Program-made: the position numbers and the translations under genes
The notes under the pieces: model-generated
Told to the model about the DNA's origin: nothing
Database searches by the model: none
Seen by the model: only the letters and a program-made list of their open reading frames with translations
Shown here: positions 1-6,414 of the stretch, one piece after another
How positions within the stretch are numbered: position 1 is the first letter of the stretch
Layout of the letters: the number at the start of each line of letters is the position of its first letter
Source: Clostridia bacterium
GTDB lineage: Bacteria > Bacillota_A > Clostridia > Christensenellales > Aristaeellaceae
DNA length: 24,142 nucleotides
NCBI GenBank assembly: GCA_017938645.1
Contig: JAGBBE010000134.1
Span: forward strand, 1-24,142
Reading direction: 5' to 3'

Positions 1-348
1 GCCTTCATTCAGCTCAATATCAAGCGGAAGGAAGCACTTGCAAGTCAGAAAGATGGAAAGGAACTGAAAGCGAATTTCTCCATTGCAAAGATCTTCCCCT
101 GGTTCATTCTGGGTTTTCTGGCCATGTCCATCGTGGCGAGCATCCTTCCTATCCCTGCGCAGTTGGTGAGCGGCACCAAGACTGCCAGCAAGTTCCTGAT
201 GGTCTGCGCACTGGCTGCCATCGGATTGAATACCTCCTTCGCCAGCATGAAGAAGGCTGGCATCCGCCCCATGATCCACGGTTTCATCATTTCTGCGCTG
301 GTTGTAATTGTGGCGCTGCTGGTGGAGATGGGCATGGGAATCGTGTAA
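1..348 (+). CDS. YeiH/UPF0324-family membrane protein, C-terminal part (partial)
   Basis: The reading frame is open from base 1 and ends in TAA, so only about the last 115 residues are present and the start lies outside the window. The segment has a charged loop (IKRKEALASQ) and then hydrophobic stretches: a KIFPWFILGFLAMSIVASI helix, a helix around SKFLMVCALAAIGLNTSF, and a terminal helix around GFIISALVVIVALLVEMG. The FPWFILGF and AAIGLNTSF features match my memory of the C-terminus of YeiH-type (UPF0324) proteins, usually called putative sulfate exporters; the substrate is not settled. It acts in the cytoplasmic membrane. A strong hairpin follows 22 bases after the stop, so it is the last gene of its transcript. 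Family call is fairly good; function is uncertain. Confidence 0.75.
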   Translation, partial: AFIQLNIKRKEALASQKDGKELKANFSIAKIFPWFILGFLAMSIVASILPIPAQLVSGTKTASKFLMVCALAAIGLNTSFASMKKAGIRPMIHGFIISALVVIVALLVEMGMGIV

Positions 349-370
349 GAAAGCTGCAAGACAATTGAGC

Positions 371-406
371 AAAGCCACAGTTCAAAACAAAACTGTGGCT
401 TTTGTC
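371..406 (+). terminator. Rho-independent terminator after the YeiH-type gene
   Basis: A 12-bp perfect stem (371-382 with 391-402) encloses an 8-base A-rich loop and runs into a T-rich tail (TTTTGTCTT). It lies just after the stop at 348. The minus-strand tRNA has its own separate hairpin at 459-493. Confidence 0.8.
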
Positions 407-450
407 TTCCCGGGTGCATTTTCCGTTTTGCATTAGGATTCTGCAAGAAC

Positions 451-493
451 ATAAAGAAAAGGACTGAAACCTTGTACCAAAGTTTCAGTCCTT
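451..493 (-). terminator. Rho-independent terminator of tRNA-Pro
   Basis: The 12-base arms 459-470 and 482-493 are exact complements. On the minus strand they are followed by TTTTCTTTAT (460 down to 451). The hairpin starts 3 bases after the encoded CCA of the tRNA, so it ends a short single-tRNA transcript. Confidence 0.85.
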
Positions 494-496
494 ATA

Positions 497-573
497 TGGT
501 CTGGGTGAGAGGATTCGAACCTCCGGCCTCTTGAACCCCATTCAAGCACGCTACCAAACTGCGCCACACCCAG
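497..573 (-). tRNA. tRNA-Pro (anticodon GGG)
   Basis: Read on the minus strand this is a 77-base cloverleaf. The acceptor stem is CTGGGTG with CACCCAG, the discriminator is A, and CCA is encoded. The D arm contains GCGC and AGTTTGGTA, the anticodon stem is CTTGA with TCAAG, and the loop is ATGGGGT, placing GGG at positions 34-36. The T arm is GGAGG TTCGAAT CCTCT. Anticodon GGG reads the proline codons CCC and CCU. Residue 32 is A rather than the usual pyrimidine; in proline tRNAs an A32-U38 pair, as here, is a known feature. It has its own promoter and terminator. Confidence 0.95.
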
Positions 574-588
574 TTACGCAACAAATGA

Positions 589-617
589 ATGATAACACGG
601 AAAAGATGTTTTGTCAA
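589..617 (-). promoter_or_regulatory. Promoter of tRNA-Pro
   Basis: On the minus strand a perfect -35 TTGACA (617-612) and a -10 TATCAT (594-589) are separated by 17 bases. The -10 ends 15 bases before the first tRNA base. Such a near-consensus promoter fits a stable RNA gene. Confidence 0.85.
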
Positions 618-640
618 CACCTTGCTGAAGTTTTTTCTTC

Positions 641-669
641 TTGGAAAATGCACGGAAAATGATTACAAT
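641..669 (+). promoter_or_regulatory. Putative promoter of the SH3b gene
   Basis: TTGGAA (641-646) and TACAAT (664-669) are 17 bases apart. They lie about 94 bases ahead of the ATG at 763, leaving a moderately long leader in which I see no clear hairpin. Confidence 0.6.
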
Positions 670-762
670 AGAGAATGATCATAGGGAAGTCTGTTTTGCT
701 GGAAGAATACAGCAGAATGAACCGTTTTATGTGCAGTGATATACACAGAAAGGGGAATTCTG

Positions 763-1515
763 ATGCGTACGCTGCTTCTTCTGACACTGTGCTTTGCGCT
801 TGTTTTTACATCTGCCAGTGCAGATATTTACAGCGAACTTGATCCGGGCGTTGTTACCGTTGCGGCACAGGGAACCATTCCGTTCAGACTGGAACCGGTG
901 TTCAGCGCGGAGGCGATTCTTCATATTGCCTCAGGTGTTCCGCTGACGCTTCTTTCCATTGATGAGGAAAACAACTGGGCATATGTTCAGCTTGAACCAG
1001 GCCCGGATGGTTATCCCATTCGGGGCTATGTGCGTCCGGGTGCGCTGATGAACGGCGACTACATGTACTGGAATATGTGCCGTGTGGTCAATCCGCAAAG
1101 CAACTACCGGCTGAATCTGAGAAGCCAGCCATCCGCTGATTCTGCATCGTTGGGCAAGTATTACACAGGCGTGCTGGTGCAGAATTTCGAGCAGGAGAAA
1201 AACGGCTATCTTCGTGTAAAGCTGGGTACCCAGGTCGGCTATATGGACAAGAGGTATCTGGAGCCCTATAACTCGACGGATGTATCTGAAATTCCGCTGA
1301 CGATCATCCGCAATGACGGCGGCTCAGGCGGCAATCTGCGCAAAGCACCTTCGCTGGAAGGAAAGCTCATTGGGCTTTATCCCAATGGAACAGAAGTTGC
1401 GGTATTGGGCGTCACGCCAAATGACTGGTGCCACGTGATGATCAACGGCGCTACCGGATTTATGATGGCGGATAAGCTCGCGGATCCATTCACGTTTGAT
1501 GCGCCAACTCCATAA
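763..1515 (+). CDS. Secreted protein with three SH3b-like domains
   Basis: The product is 250 residues. The ATG at 763 is chosen because AAAGGGGA lies a few bases upstream and the protein then begins with a classical signal peptide: MRT, a Leu-rich core, and SASA before D21. An in-frame GTG at 736 would only add residues ahead of the signal. After the signal come three bacterial SH3-like segments at about 27-97, 106-169 and 177-242. The second has the LNLRSQPSADSASLGKYYTG pattern and the third NLRKAPSLEGKLIGLYPNGT. Such domains usually bind cell-wall peptides or glycans. No catalytic domain is visible, so it is probably a wall-associated binding protein. It is followed after 15 bases by a small membrane protein gene, probably in the same transcript. 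Specific function is unknown. Confidence 0.85.
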   Translation: MRTLLLLTLCFALVFTSASADIYSELDPGVVTVAAQGTIPFRLEPVFSAEAILHIASGVPLTLLSIDEENNWAYVQLEPGPDGYPIRGYVRPGALMNGDYMYWNMCRVVNPQSNYRLNLRSQPSADSASLGKYYTGVLVQNFEQEKNGYLRVKLGTQVGYMDKRYLEPYNSTDVSEIPLTIIRNDGGSGGNLRKAPSLEGKLIGLYPNGTEVAVLGVTPNDWCHVMINGATGFMMADKLADPFTFDAPTP

Positions 1516-1530
1516 CTCAGGAGGACAATG

Positions 1531-2046
1531 ATGAAAAACGCCCGTACGATTGCCCTGTGCGGCATGATCAGCGCTCTGAGCGTTGTGCTGCTCGCTGTGG
1601 GCGCAATGCTTGGAATCGGCATGTATGCCGCGCCGATGCTGGCAGGATTGTGCCTGCTTCCTTTGCGCCGCGAGGCGGGCTGGCGCGGTCAGATGATGGT
1701 ATGGCTTGCAGTAAGCCTGCTTGGCTTCATGCTCATCAGCGATGTGGAACAGAACCTGATGTACCTGTGTCTGTTTGGTCTGTATCCGGTTTTGTACCCG
1801 CTTTTTCAGCGGATTCCCAAAGGCCTGCGGATTGCCGGAAAGATACTGTTCATGAATCTGGTGACCATCGCGGTGGAAGCGCTGGTGGTGCTGGTGCTGG
1901 TTCCTGAAACAATGGGGATGTGGATGGGCATTGCGCTGCTCGTTCTCGGAAACGCTGTGTTTTTCCTCTATGACCGGCTGCTGCCGGTGTTTGACGTCCT
2001 TCTGTCGCGGTATCTGCGTGCATTCCTGTCACGGACAGGAAGATAA
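1531..2046 (+). CDS. Small polytopic membrane protein, ECF S-component-like
   Basis: The product is 171 residues with about five to six hydrophobic helices (roughly 8-30, 31-46, 54-70, 75-92, 103-125 and 130-148). The N-terminus MKNARTIALCGMISALSVVL resembles substrate-binding S components of ECF vitamin transporters, whose first helix often reads like this. No substrate signature is recognised, so this remains an inference from topology and length. Two adjacent ATGs (1528 and 1531) are possible. AGGAGG at 1519-1524 is better spaced for 1531. It lies 15 bases behind the secreted SH3b gene and probably shares its transcript, which could instead mean a cell-envelope role. The gene ends at a hairpin shared with the convergent gene. 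Confidence 0.7.
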   Translation: MKNARTIALCGMISALSVVLLAVGAMLGIGMYAAPMLAGLCLLPLRREAGWRGQMMVWLAVSLLGFMLISDVEQNLMYLCLFGLYPVLYPLFQRIPKGLRIAGKILFMNLVTIAVEALVVLVLVPETMGMWMGIALLVLGNAVFFLYDRLLPVFDVLLSRYLRAFLSRTGR

Positions 2047-2050
2047 CACA

Positions 2051-2082
2051 AACCCCTTGAAGCATTTCTGCCTCAAGGGGTT
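2051..2082 (-). terminator. Hairpin terminator between convergent genes
   Basis: The 10-base arms 2051-2060 and 2073-2082 are perfect complements. On the minus strand the stem extends by a G-U wobble and GCA/TGC to close a GAAA tetraloop, then TTTGTGTT follows. On the plus strand the same position has an A-C mismatch and a weaker tail. It therefore looks built for the minus-strand gene but may stop both transcripts. Confidence 0.7.
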
Positions 2083-2086
2083 CCAT

Positions 2087-2851
2087 TTATGTGAGCGGAA
2101 TTTTCTTCAGAAGCGTCCTAAGTCCTTCAACAGCATCCTCCAGCGGGAAGTACTCCAGACCCACTGCGCCGGTATATCCAGCCTTTTTGAGCGCGGAAAG
2201 TACGGCAGGATAATGGATTTCCTGCTCGCCCAGCACCTCGTGACGGCCGGGATGGCCTGCAATGTGGATATGTCCGATCCACTCAATGTTCTTGCGGATG
2301 GTCGGAATCAGATTGCCCTCGGAAATCTGCTGGTGATAGACGTCATAGAGCACCTTCACATGCGGACTGTCCACCTCGCGGACAATCCCGAAGGCCTCTT
2401 CGGAGCTGGTCAGGAAGTAGCCCGGATGGTCAAACAGCGTGTTCAGCGGTTCGATCACCAGCATAACGCCGGACTGCTCAAGCAGCGGAACACAGGCTTT
2501 CAGGCCATCCACGACGGAACAATGCTGCTCTTCATAGGACAGATCCGGAAGCGTATTTCCGATCTGCGAAATCAGGATTTTGCAGCCGAGCGCTTTGGCC
2601 TGCTCCAGCGATTCCTTCAGACCGCTGAGATACTCCTTCCGCCGGGATGGATCATTCAGCGGTACCATGCGCGTGCACATAGCCGTCATATGCAGATGAT
2701 GCTGTTCTTTGGCGCGCAGCAGCGCGCACAGATCCACATCCCACCATCCCCAGATTTCAAAGGCATTCAGCCCGGCAAGCTTCGCCTGCGCCATCGCTTC
2801 GGCAGGAGAGAGGTTTCCAAACAGCGCATTCAGACAGGCAGAATAAAACAT
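2087..2851 (-). CDS. Hydroxypyruvate isomerase-like TIM-barrel sugar isomerase/epimerase
   Basis: The product is 254 residues, the usual length for the Hyi family. It shows the AP-endonuclease-2/xylose isomerase-like barrel with likely metal ligands E134 (VIEPLNT), D170 (YDVYHQQ), H196 (GHIHIAG) and E233 (GLEYFP). The segments PGYFLTSSEEA, YDVYHQQISEGNL and AGHPGRHE match my memory of hydroxypyruvate isomerases, except that the third ligand is His where Hyi usually has Gln. It probably isomerises or epimerises a small keto-sugar or hydroxy-keto acid in the cytoplasm with a divalent metal. Its ATG overlaps the stop of the upstream gene by one base (TAATG), so translation is coupled and the two products probably act on one pathway. 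The exact substrate is not known. Confidence 0.85.
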   Translation of the reverse strand: MFYSACLNALFGNLSPAEAMAQAKLAGLNAFEIWGWWDVDLCALLRAKEQHHLHMTAMCTRMVPLNDPSRRKEYLSGLKESLEQAKALGCKILISQIGNTLPDLSYEEQHCSVVDGLKACVPLLEQSGVMLVIEPLNTLFDHPGYFLTSSEEAFGIVREVDSPHVKVLYDVYHQQISEGNLIPTIRKNIEWIGHIHIAGHPGRHEVLGEQEIHYPAVLSALKKAGYTGAVGLEYFPLEDAVEGLRTLLKKIPLT

Positions 2852-3717
2852 TACTTTACATTTCCTCCGAAGGCGTCCTGATTTGTATTGGGGCTGGAGC
2901 GTTTTTCGATGTTGGGCAGACGGCGCTCAAGCGCGGCCAGTGAGATTTCGATGTCCTCCTCGGCCTCCTCTGCATCAAAGCAGCCCACTGTGACCATGTC
3001 GCACTCGCGGATGGTGTTCCACACAAAATTCAGTCCCACGAAGGGCGAGCAGCGTCCGGCTGCCATGGGCTTGATGGTCATTACAGGCTTTTTGGCATTG
3101 TGGATGATGGAAGCGACGGTTTCGATTTCCACCTGCATCAAAAAGCCCATTGCGTTGTAGATCTGGATGTAGGTTTGTACGTCGTATCCGTTTTCATCCG
3201 AATAGAGGATCAGTTCCGGCATATGGGCGGAAAGACCCGGAATCATGCCTTCCTGACGGATCATGTCGGTATAGTCATCCAAACGGGTGATCTGATGCTT
3301 ATTTTTGTTGACGAGCTGCTCGGCACTGCTGTGATGGATCAGGCAGAACTGCGCACCTGCGGCCTTGCTGCGGCGGATGGTGGCCTGCGCTTCGCGGCGG
3401 GCGGCTTCATTGTCGTCCACGTTGATAATGGGCGTATCGATCAGGATGAGCTTTTTGCCGCTCTTGTCCTGCGCGTACTGAACCGCCTCCTGCATCATGA
3501 TTTCCTGCTGCAGCGGGCCCATGATGGTGTCGATATCGCGGTCGAGGAAGGTTTTCAGCAGCGGATAGGCCGCCTCGCCGCAGTGGAACTTGCGCTTGAT
3601 CTGATGATCCGCCGCCGGGCTCGTATGGCTCCAGCCAAGCATCCAGTTTGTGCCGATGATCATGCGGGACAGCGAAACGCCTTCAACCGTGGTGCGCGGA
3701 AAAAGATGATCGGACAT
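2851..3717 (-). CDS. Aldo/keto reductase-like TIM-barrel protein of unknown function
   Basis: The product is 288 residues and starts at an ATG preceded by AGGGAGG. It opens with VSLSRMIIGTNWMLGWSH, much like the 'relevant GTW' opening of aldo/keto reductases. It ends with TIKPMAAGR (214-222), then ECDMVTVGCFDAEEAEEDI, which resembles the AKR region that binds the cofactor phosphate and the C-terminal helices. In between I do not find the clear Asp-Tyr-Lys-His AKR catalytic set, so it may be a barrel relative with a different chemistry. It contains IHHSSAEQL and LSAHMPELILY, which could supply metal or substrate ligands. It is the first gene of a coupled pair with the Hyi-like isomerase. Role unknown; sugar or polyol catabolism is an inference. 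Confidence 0.65.
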   Translation of the reverse strand: MSDHLFPRTTVEGVSLSRMIIGTNWMLGWSHTSPAADHQIKRKFHCGEAAYPLLKTFLDRDIDTIMGPLQQEIMMQEAVQYAQDKSGKKLILIDTPIINVDDNEAARREAQATIRRSKAAGAQFCLIHHSSAEQLVNKNKHQITRLDDYTDMIRQEGMIPGLSAHMPELILYSDENGYDVQTYIQIYNAMGFLMQVEIETVASIIHNAKKPVMTIKPMAAGRCSPFVGLNFVWNTIRECDMVTVGCFDAEEAEEDIEISLAALERRLPNIEKRSSPNTNQDAFGGNVK

Positions 3718-3750
3718 GGAAAAGCCTCCCTGTTCTGTTGTTTTGCTTCA

Positions 3751-3779
3751 GTATACCTTATTTTGCCAAAGAACTCAAT
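3751..3779 (-). promoter_or_regulatory. Promoter of the TIM-barrel gene pair
   Basis: On the minus strand TTGAGT (3779-3774) and TATACT (3756-3751) are 17 bases apart, about 34 bases ahead of the ATG at 3717. It stands back to back with the promoter of the serine hydrolase: their -35 boxes are only 4 bases apart. Confidence 0.75.
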
Positions 3780-3783
3780 GGTT

Positions 3784-3812
3784 TTGCTTTTTGCGCCCAA
3801 TCCATGTATAAT
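3784..3812 (+). promoter_or_regulatory. Promoter of the beta-lactamase-fold hydrolase
   Basis: TTGCTT (3784-3789) and a perfect TATAAT (3807-3812) are 17 bases apart. They lie 31 bases before the ATG at 3844, with AAGGAGAG between. It is divergent to the promoter at 3751-3779. Confidence 0.8.
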
Positions 3813-3843
3813 GGGGCAAATGGTTTTGCAAGGAGAGAGATAC

Positions 3844-4629
3844 ATGAACCGCGAAATGGAGATTCTGGAGCAGATCCGAACGCAGATGGAGGAGATCCCC
3901 GGTCATCTGGGATTCTATTATCGGAACCTGATCACCGGCGCTGAATACGGCGTGCGTGAAAACGAAGCTTTCAGCGCGGCGAGCGTAATCAAGCTTCCGC
4001 TGTTTTTGCACATCCTCTCGCAGGCAGCGGAGGGCAAGATGGATTTGTCGGAAAAGCTGCGTATTACCAAGGAGGATAAAGTTCCTATCTGCGGCGCGCT
4101 TACGCTGTTTACCGACGATGTGGAGGTGGACATCCGCACACTGTGCAAACTGATGATTTCCATCAGCGACAACACGGCCACCAATGTTCTGGCGCGCTAT
4201 GCGGGAATTGACAAACTCGAAGAGGCCTTTGACAGAATGGGGCTTACGGTTTCACGTTTCCGCCGCTGCATGTACGATTATGAGGCGAGCGCGCACGGCG
4301 TAACCAATTACATCAGCCCCAGAGAAATGGGAATGCTGCTGGAAAAGCTCTACCGCAACGAATTTGTGAACGCCGATGTCTGCCGCGAGGCCATCGATAC
4401 CCTGCTTCTGCAGCAGGTGGATCATAAGCTCAACGGCAAAATCTGCGGCGCGGTGGATATCGCCCACAAGACCGGCGAGGATGACGAATTGAGCAACGAC
4501 GTTGGCATCGTGTATGCGCCTCAGCCGTTTGTCATCTGCTTTGCCGGACACCGCACCGACGTATACCGCTGGGAGGACCTGATGAGACGCGGCACATATG
4601 ATCTGTGGCAGGCGCAGCTTGAACAGTAA
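3844..4629 (+). CDS. Class A beta-lactamase-fold serine hydrolase, cytoplasmic
   Basis: The product is 261 residues. The ATG at 3844 follows AAGGAGAG and a good promoter, so the long open frame reaching upstream to 3100 is not coding. Three hallmark motifs are present: S47-V-I-K50 (SxxK, nucleophile), S108-D-N110 and K209-T-G211. The omega-loop region (about 141-160, MYDYEASAHGVTNYISPREM) does not show the usual ExxLN deacylation signature. There is no signal peptide, so the protein should stay in the cytoplasm, unlike true penicillin-inactivating enzymes. It may be an esterase, amidase or peptidase of the COG2367-type group. The gene stands alone with its own promoter and terminator. Resistance should not be inferred from the fold. 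Confidence 0.85.
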   Translation: MNREMEILEQIRTQMEEIPGHLGFYYRNLITGAEYGVRENEAFSAASVIKLPLFLHILSQAAEGKMDLSEKLRITKEDKVPICGALTLFTDDVEVDIRTLCKLMISISDNTATNVLARYAGIDKLEEAFDRMGLTVSRFRRCMYDYEASAHGVTNYISPREMGMLLEKLYRNEFVNADVCREAIDTLLLQQVDHKLNGKICGAVDIAHKTGEDDELSNDVGIVYAPQPFVICFAGHRTDVYRWEDLMRRGTYDLWQAQLEQ

Positions 4630-4632
4630 AGC

Positions 4633-4668
4633 AACAGGACGGACTATCGAGCCCGTCCTGTTCTTTTT
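4633..4668 (+). terminator. Rho-independent terminator of the serine hydrolase gene
   Basis: The arms 4633-4642 and 4653-4662 are complementary (10 bp) with a 10-base loop and a CTTTTTAT tail. The T-tract runs into the stop codon of the convergent peptidase gene (4667-4669). Confidence 0.85.
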
Positions 4669-5671
4669 ATTCTTCATTCCAGAATTGCGCAAGGCTTCTG
4701 CGCACCTTGCCGGAATAACCGACCACCGTTCTGGCACTGAGCATGGAGCGGATCACTGCTTCCTCTGTGGCTTCCACCGTGGCGCGGAAGGCTTTTTCGA
4801 TGTGCGATTCGTGCATAATACGCATGTTCATCACACCGGCTTCGTGAGGAATGCGGTTGGCCGTGCTGAAGCCGACCACCACGTCGCCGCTTCCATGGCC
4901 GATGATGCTGCCAACGCGAGCAAGACCCACGCCGCAGCGGCGGAGGATTCGCTTAAGCTGGCGCGAGGACGCCGGCAGATCTGTGCCAACGATTATGATG
5001 CAGCTGCCCATATCCGGCGTATCCTCGTTGATGCGCCGGTTGATCTCCTCGCCGATGTTCTGCCCCTGAATCATCAGATCGCGCAGCGAACCATGATTGG
5101 TCTGCACCAGAACGCCAAGCGTAAAGCGTTCTCCGTCAATCTCCACAATGCGCGAAGCAGTGCCGATGCCGCCCTTGAGGTCGTGACAGGTCATGCCCTT
5201 GCCTGCGCCCACATCGCCCAGTGCAAACTCTGCCGATGCATGTGCAATGGCGTCAAAAACCTCTTTCTGTCCCACAGCACGGTGACGGATGTCGTTGAGG
5301 CTGGCATCGTTGCATTCGCATACGACGGGATTGACCGAGGTGATGGCATAGCCGCGTTTTTCTGCCTCAAGGCACATGTACTCTACCATGGCGTCATGCA
5401 CCTGACCTACGTTCAGTGTGTTGGTGAGCGCGATGGGCGTTTCAAGGGTGCCGAGTTCTTCCACCTGTACAAGACCGGCCGTTTTCCCAAAGCCGTTGAT
5501 CACATGGCAGGCGGCGACCAGCTTGCTGCGAAATACGTCGTCCTCAGCTGGGATTACAACCGTTACGCCGGTTTTGTGCCGCTCGTTGTCCACCGTGCAG
5601 TGGCCGACACGCACGCCGGGCACGTCGGTAATGGCATTGAGCAGGCCTTTTTCCATCCGTCCGATTTTCAT
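4667..5671 (-). CDS. P1-family (DmpA-like) aminopeptidase
   Basis: The product is 334 residues, close to the family length. The N-terminal ITDVPGVRVGHCTV is the typical opening of family P1 (S58) peptidases. The autocleavage site G222-S223 is present in DMGSCIIIVGTDLP, where S223 would become the N-terminal nucleophile of the beta chain. NTLNVGQ, LVQTNHG (N192) and GHGSGD (258-263) match conserved active-site segments. These Ntn-type enzymes hydrolyse N-terminal residues of short peptides or amides, or beta-peptides. No signal peptide is seen, so it is cytoplasmic. The start is supported by GGAGG upstream. It lies 17 bases after the histidine phosphatase gene and is surely cotranscribed. Substrate is unknown. 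Confidence 0.9.
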   Translation of the reverse strand: MKIGRMEKGLLNAITDVPGVRVGHCTVDNERHKTGVTVVIPAEDDVFRSKLVAACHVINGFGKTAGLVQVEELGTLETPIALTNTLNVGQVHDAMVEYMCLEAEKRGYAITSVNPVVCECNDASLNDIRHRAVGQKEVFDAIAHASAEFALGDVGAGKGMTCHDLKGGIGTASRIVEIDGERFTLGVLVQTNHGSLRDLMIQGQNIGEEINRRINEDTPDMGSCIIIVGTDLPASSRQLKRILRRCGVGLARVGSIIGHGSGDVVVGFSTANRIPHEAGVMNMRIMHESHIEKAFRATVEATEEAVIRSMLSARTVVGYSGKVRRSLAQFWNEE

Positions 5672-5688
5672 GATTCATCCTCCGTTAC

Positions 5689-6267
5689 TCAGGCGCCTGC
5701 GTTCCACGCTTCCAGCACCCAGTGACCGTTCATCCATGTCAGAATAACTACGGCGCAGTTGGGACAGCGTACATTGTGACGCTCATAATTCATGCCAAGC
5801 ACCAGATCCAGCGCACAGCGCAGAATGCCCTCATGAGCAAAGGCAACAACCTGCTCGCAGGGATCGCTTTCGAGCAAACGCAGGAACGAGCGGACACGGC
5901 TGCGGACATCGTCGGAATTTTCGCCGCCAAAAGGCCGGTAGTCGGAACCTTCGGGTACCACCCAGAAGCGTTCGCCGTAGATCTGTTCGCACTCTTTCAG
6001 GGACTTTCCCTGAAGGCTGCCTACATTGGCTTCCCGAAGCATGGAAAGCTGAAGGGGCTCGAAGCCCGGCAGCGCCGTCTGAGCCGTCTGAACAGCGCGC
6101 AGAAGATCGCTGGAATAAATCCGGTCAAAGGTAAATTGCTGCAGGTATTTTCCAACGCGTCTTGCGTCGGCAAAGCCCTGTTCTGTCAAAGAAACCTGCG
6201 CCCAGCCGCTCAAAAGCCGGCTGAGATTGAACTCGCTCTGGCCGTGGCGAACCAAATAAAGCTTCAT
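5689..6267 (-). CDS. Histidine phosphatase (phosphoglycerate mutase-like) protein
   Basis: The product is 192 residues. It begins with LVRHGQSEFN, where R7-H8-G9 is the phospho-accepting motif. R57 (SSDLLRAVQTA), E79 (LREAN) and H145 (FAHEGILR) complete the catalytic pocket of the branch-1 histidine phosphatase superfamily. The length and LSGWAQVSLTEQG segment fit the broad GpmB/CobC-like phosphatases rather than glycolytic dPGM, which is longer. It probably dephosphorylates a small phosphorylated metabolite. It has a strong GCAGGAGG ribosome binding site and a promoter with extended -10. The P1 peptidase follows 17 bases downstream. Nothing visible ties the two activities to one pathway. Confidence 0.9.
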   Translation of the reverse strand: MKLYLVRHGQSEFNLSRLLSGWAQVSLTEQGFADARRVGKYLQQFTFDRIYSSDLLRAVQTAQTALPGFEPLQLSMLREANVGSLQGKSLKECEQIYGERFWVVPEGSDYRPFGGENSDDVRSRVRSFLRLLESDPCEQVVAFAHEGILRCALDLVLGMNYERHNVRCPNCAVVILTWMNGHWVLEAWNAGA

Positions 6268-6297
6268 AAAACGAATCCTCCTGCAAAATGCGAGGAT

Positions 6298-6306
6298 ATT
6301 ATATCA
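6298..6306 (-). promoter_or_regulatory. Extended -10 promoter of the histidine phosphatase operon
   Basis: On the minus strand TGA-TATAAT forms an extended -10 (6306-6298), 30 bases before the ATG. The -35 position holds only a poor TGGTTT, which is tolerated when the TGn element is present. Confidence 0.7.
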
Positions 6307-6339
6307 CACTTGTTTGGGAGAAACCATGCTTCCCGATGA

Positions 6340-6368
6340 TTGCACAAAGCTTTTTCATGCGGTATAAT
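6340..6368 (+). promoter_or_regulatory. Promoter of the sugar isomerase/epimerase gene
   Basis: TTGCAC (6340-6345) and TATAAT (6363-6368) are 17 bases apart, 46 bases before the ATG at 6415. It is divergent to the promoter at 6298-6306. Confidence 0.8.
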
Positions 6369-6414
6369 ACACCTAAATGGTTTACAATCGAAAAAAACGG
6401 AGGCGAAATCGGAT

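Noticed and set aside
3100..3843. Upstream extension of the serine hydrolase frame
   Set aside because: This part lies antisense to the AKR-like gene and spans both divergent promoters. The motif-bearing protein begins at the ATG at 3844 with a good SD.
4598..5725. 375-codon plus-strand frame opposite the P1 peptidase
   Set aside because: It starts inside the serine hydrolase gene, crosses its terminator, and is a composition shadow of a clear P1-family gene.
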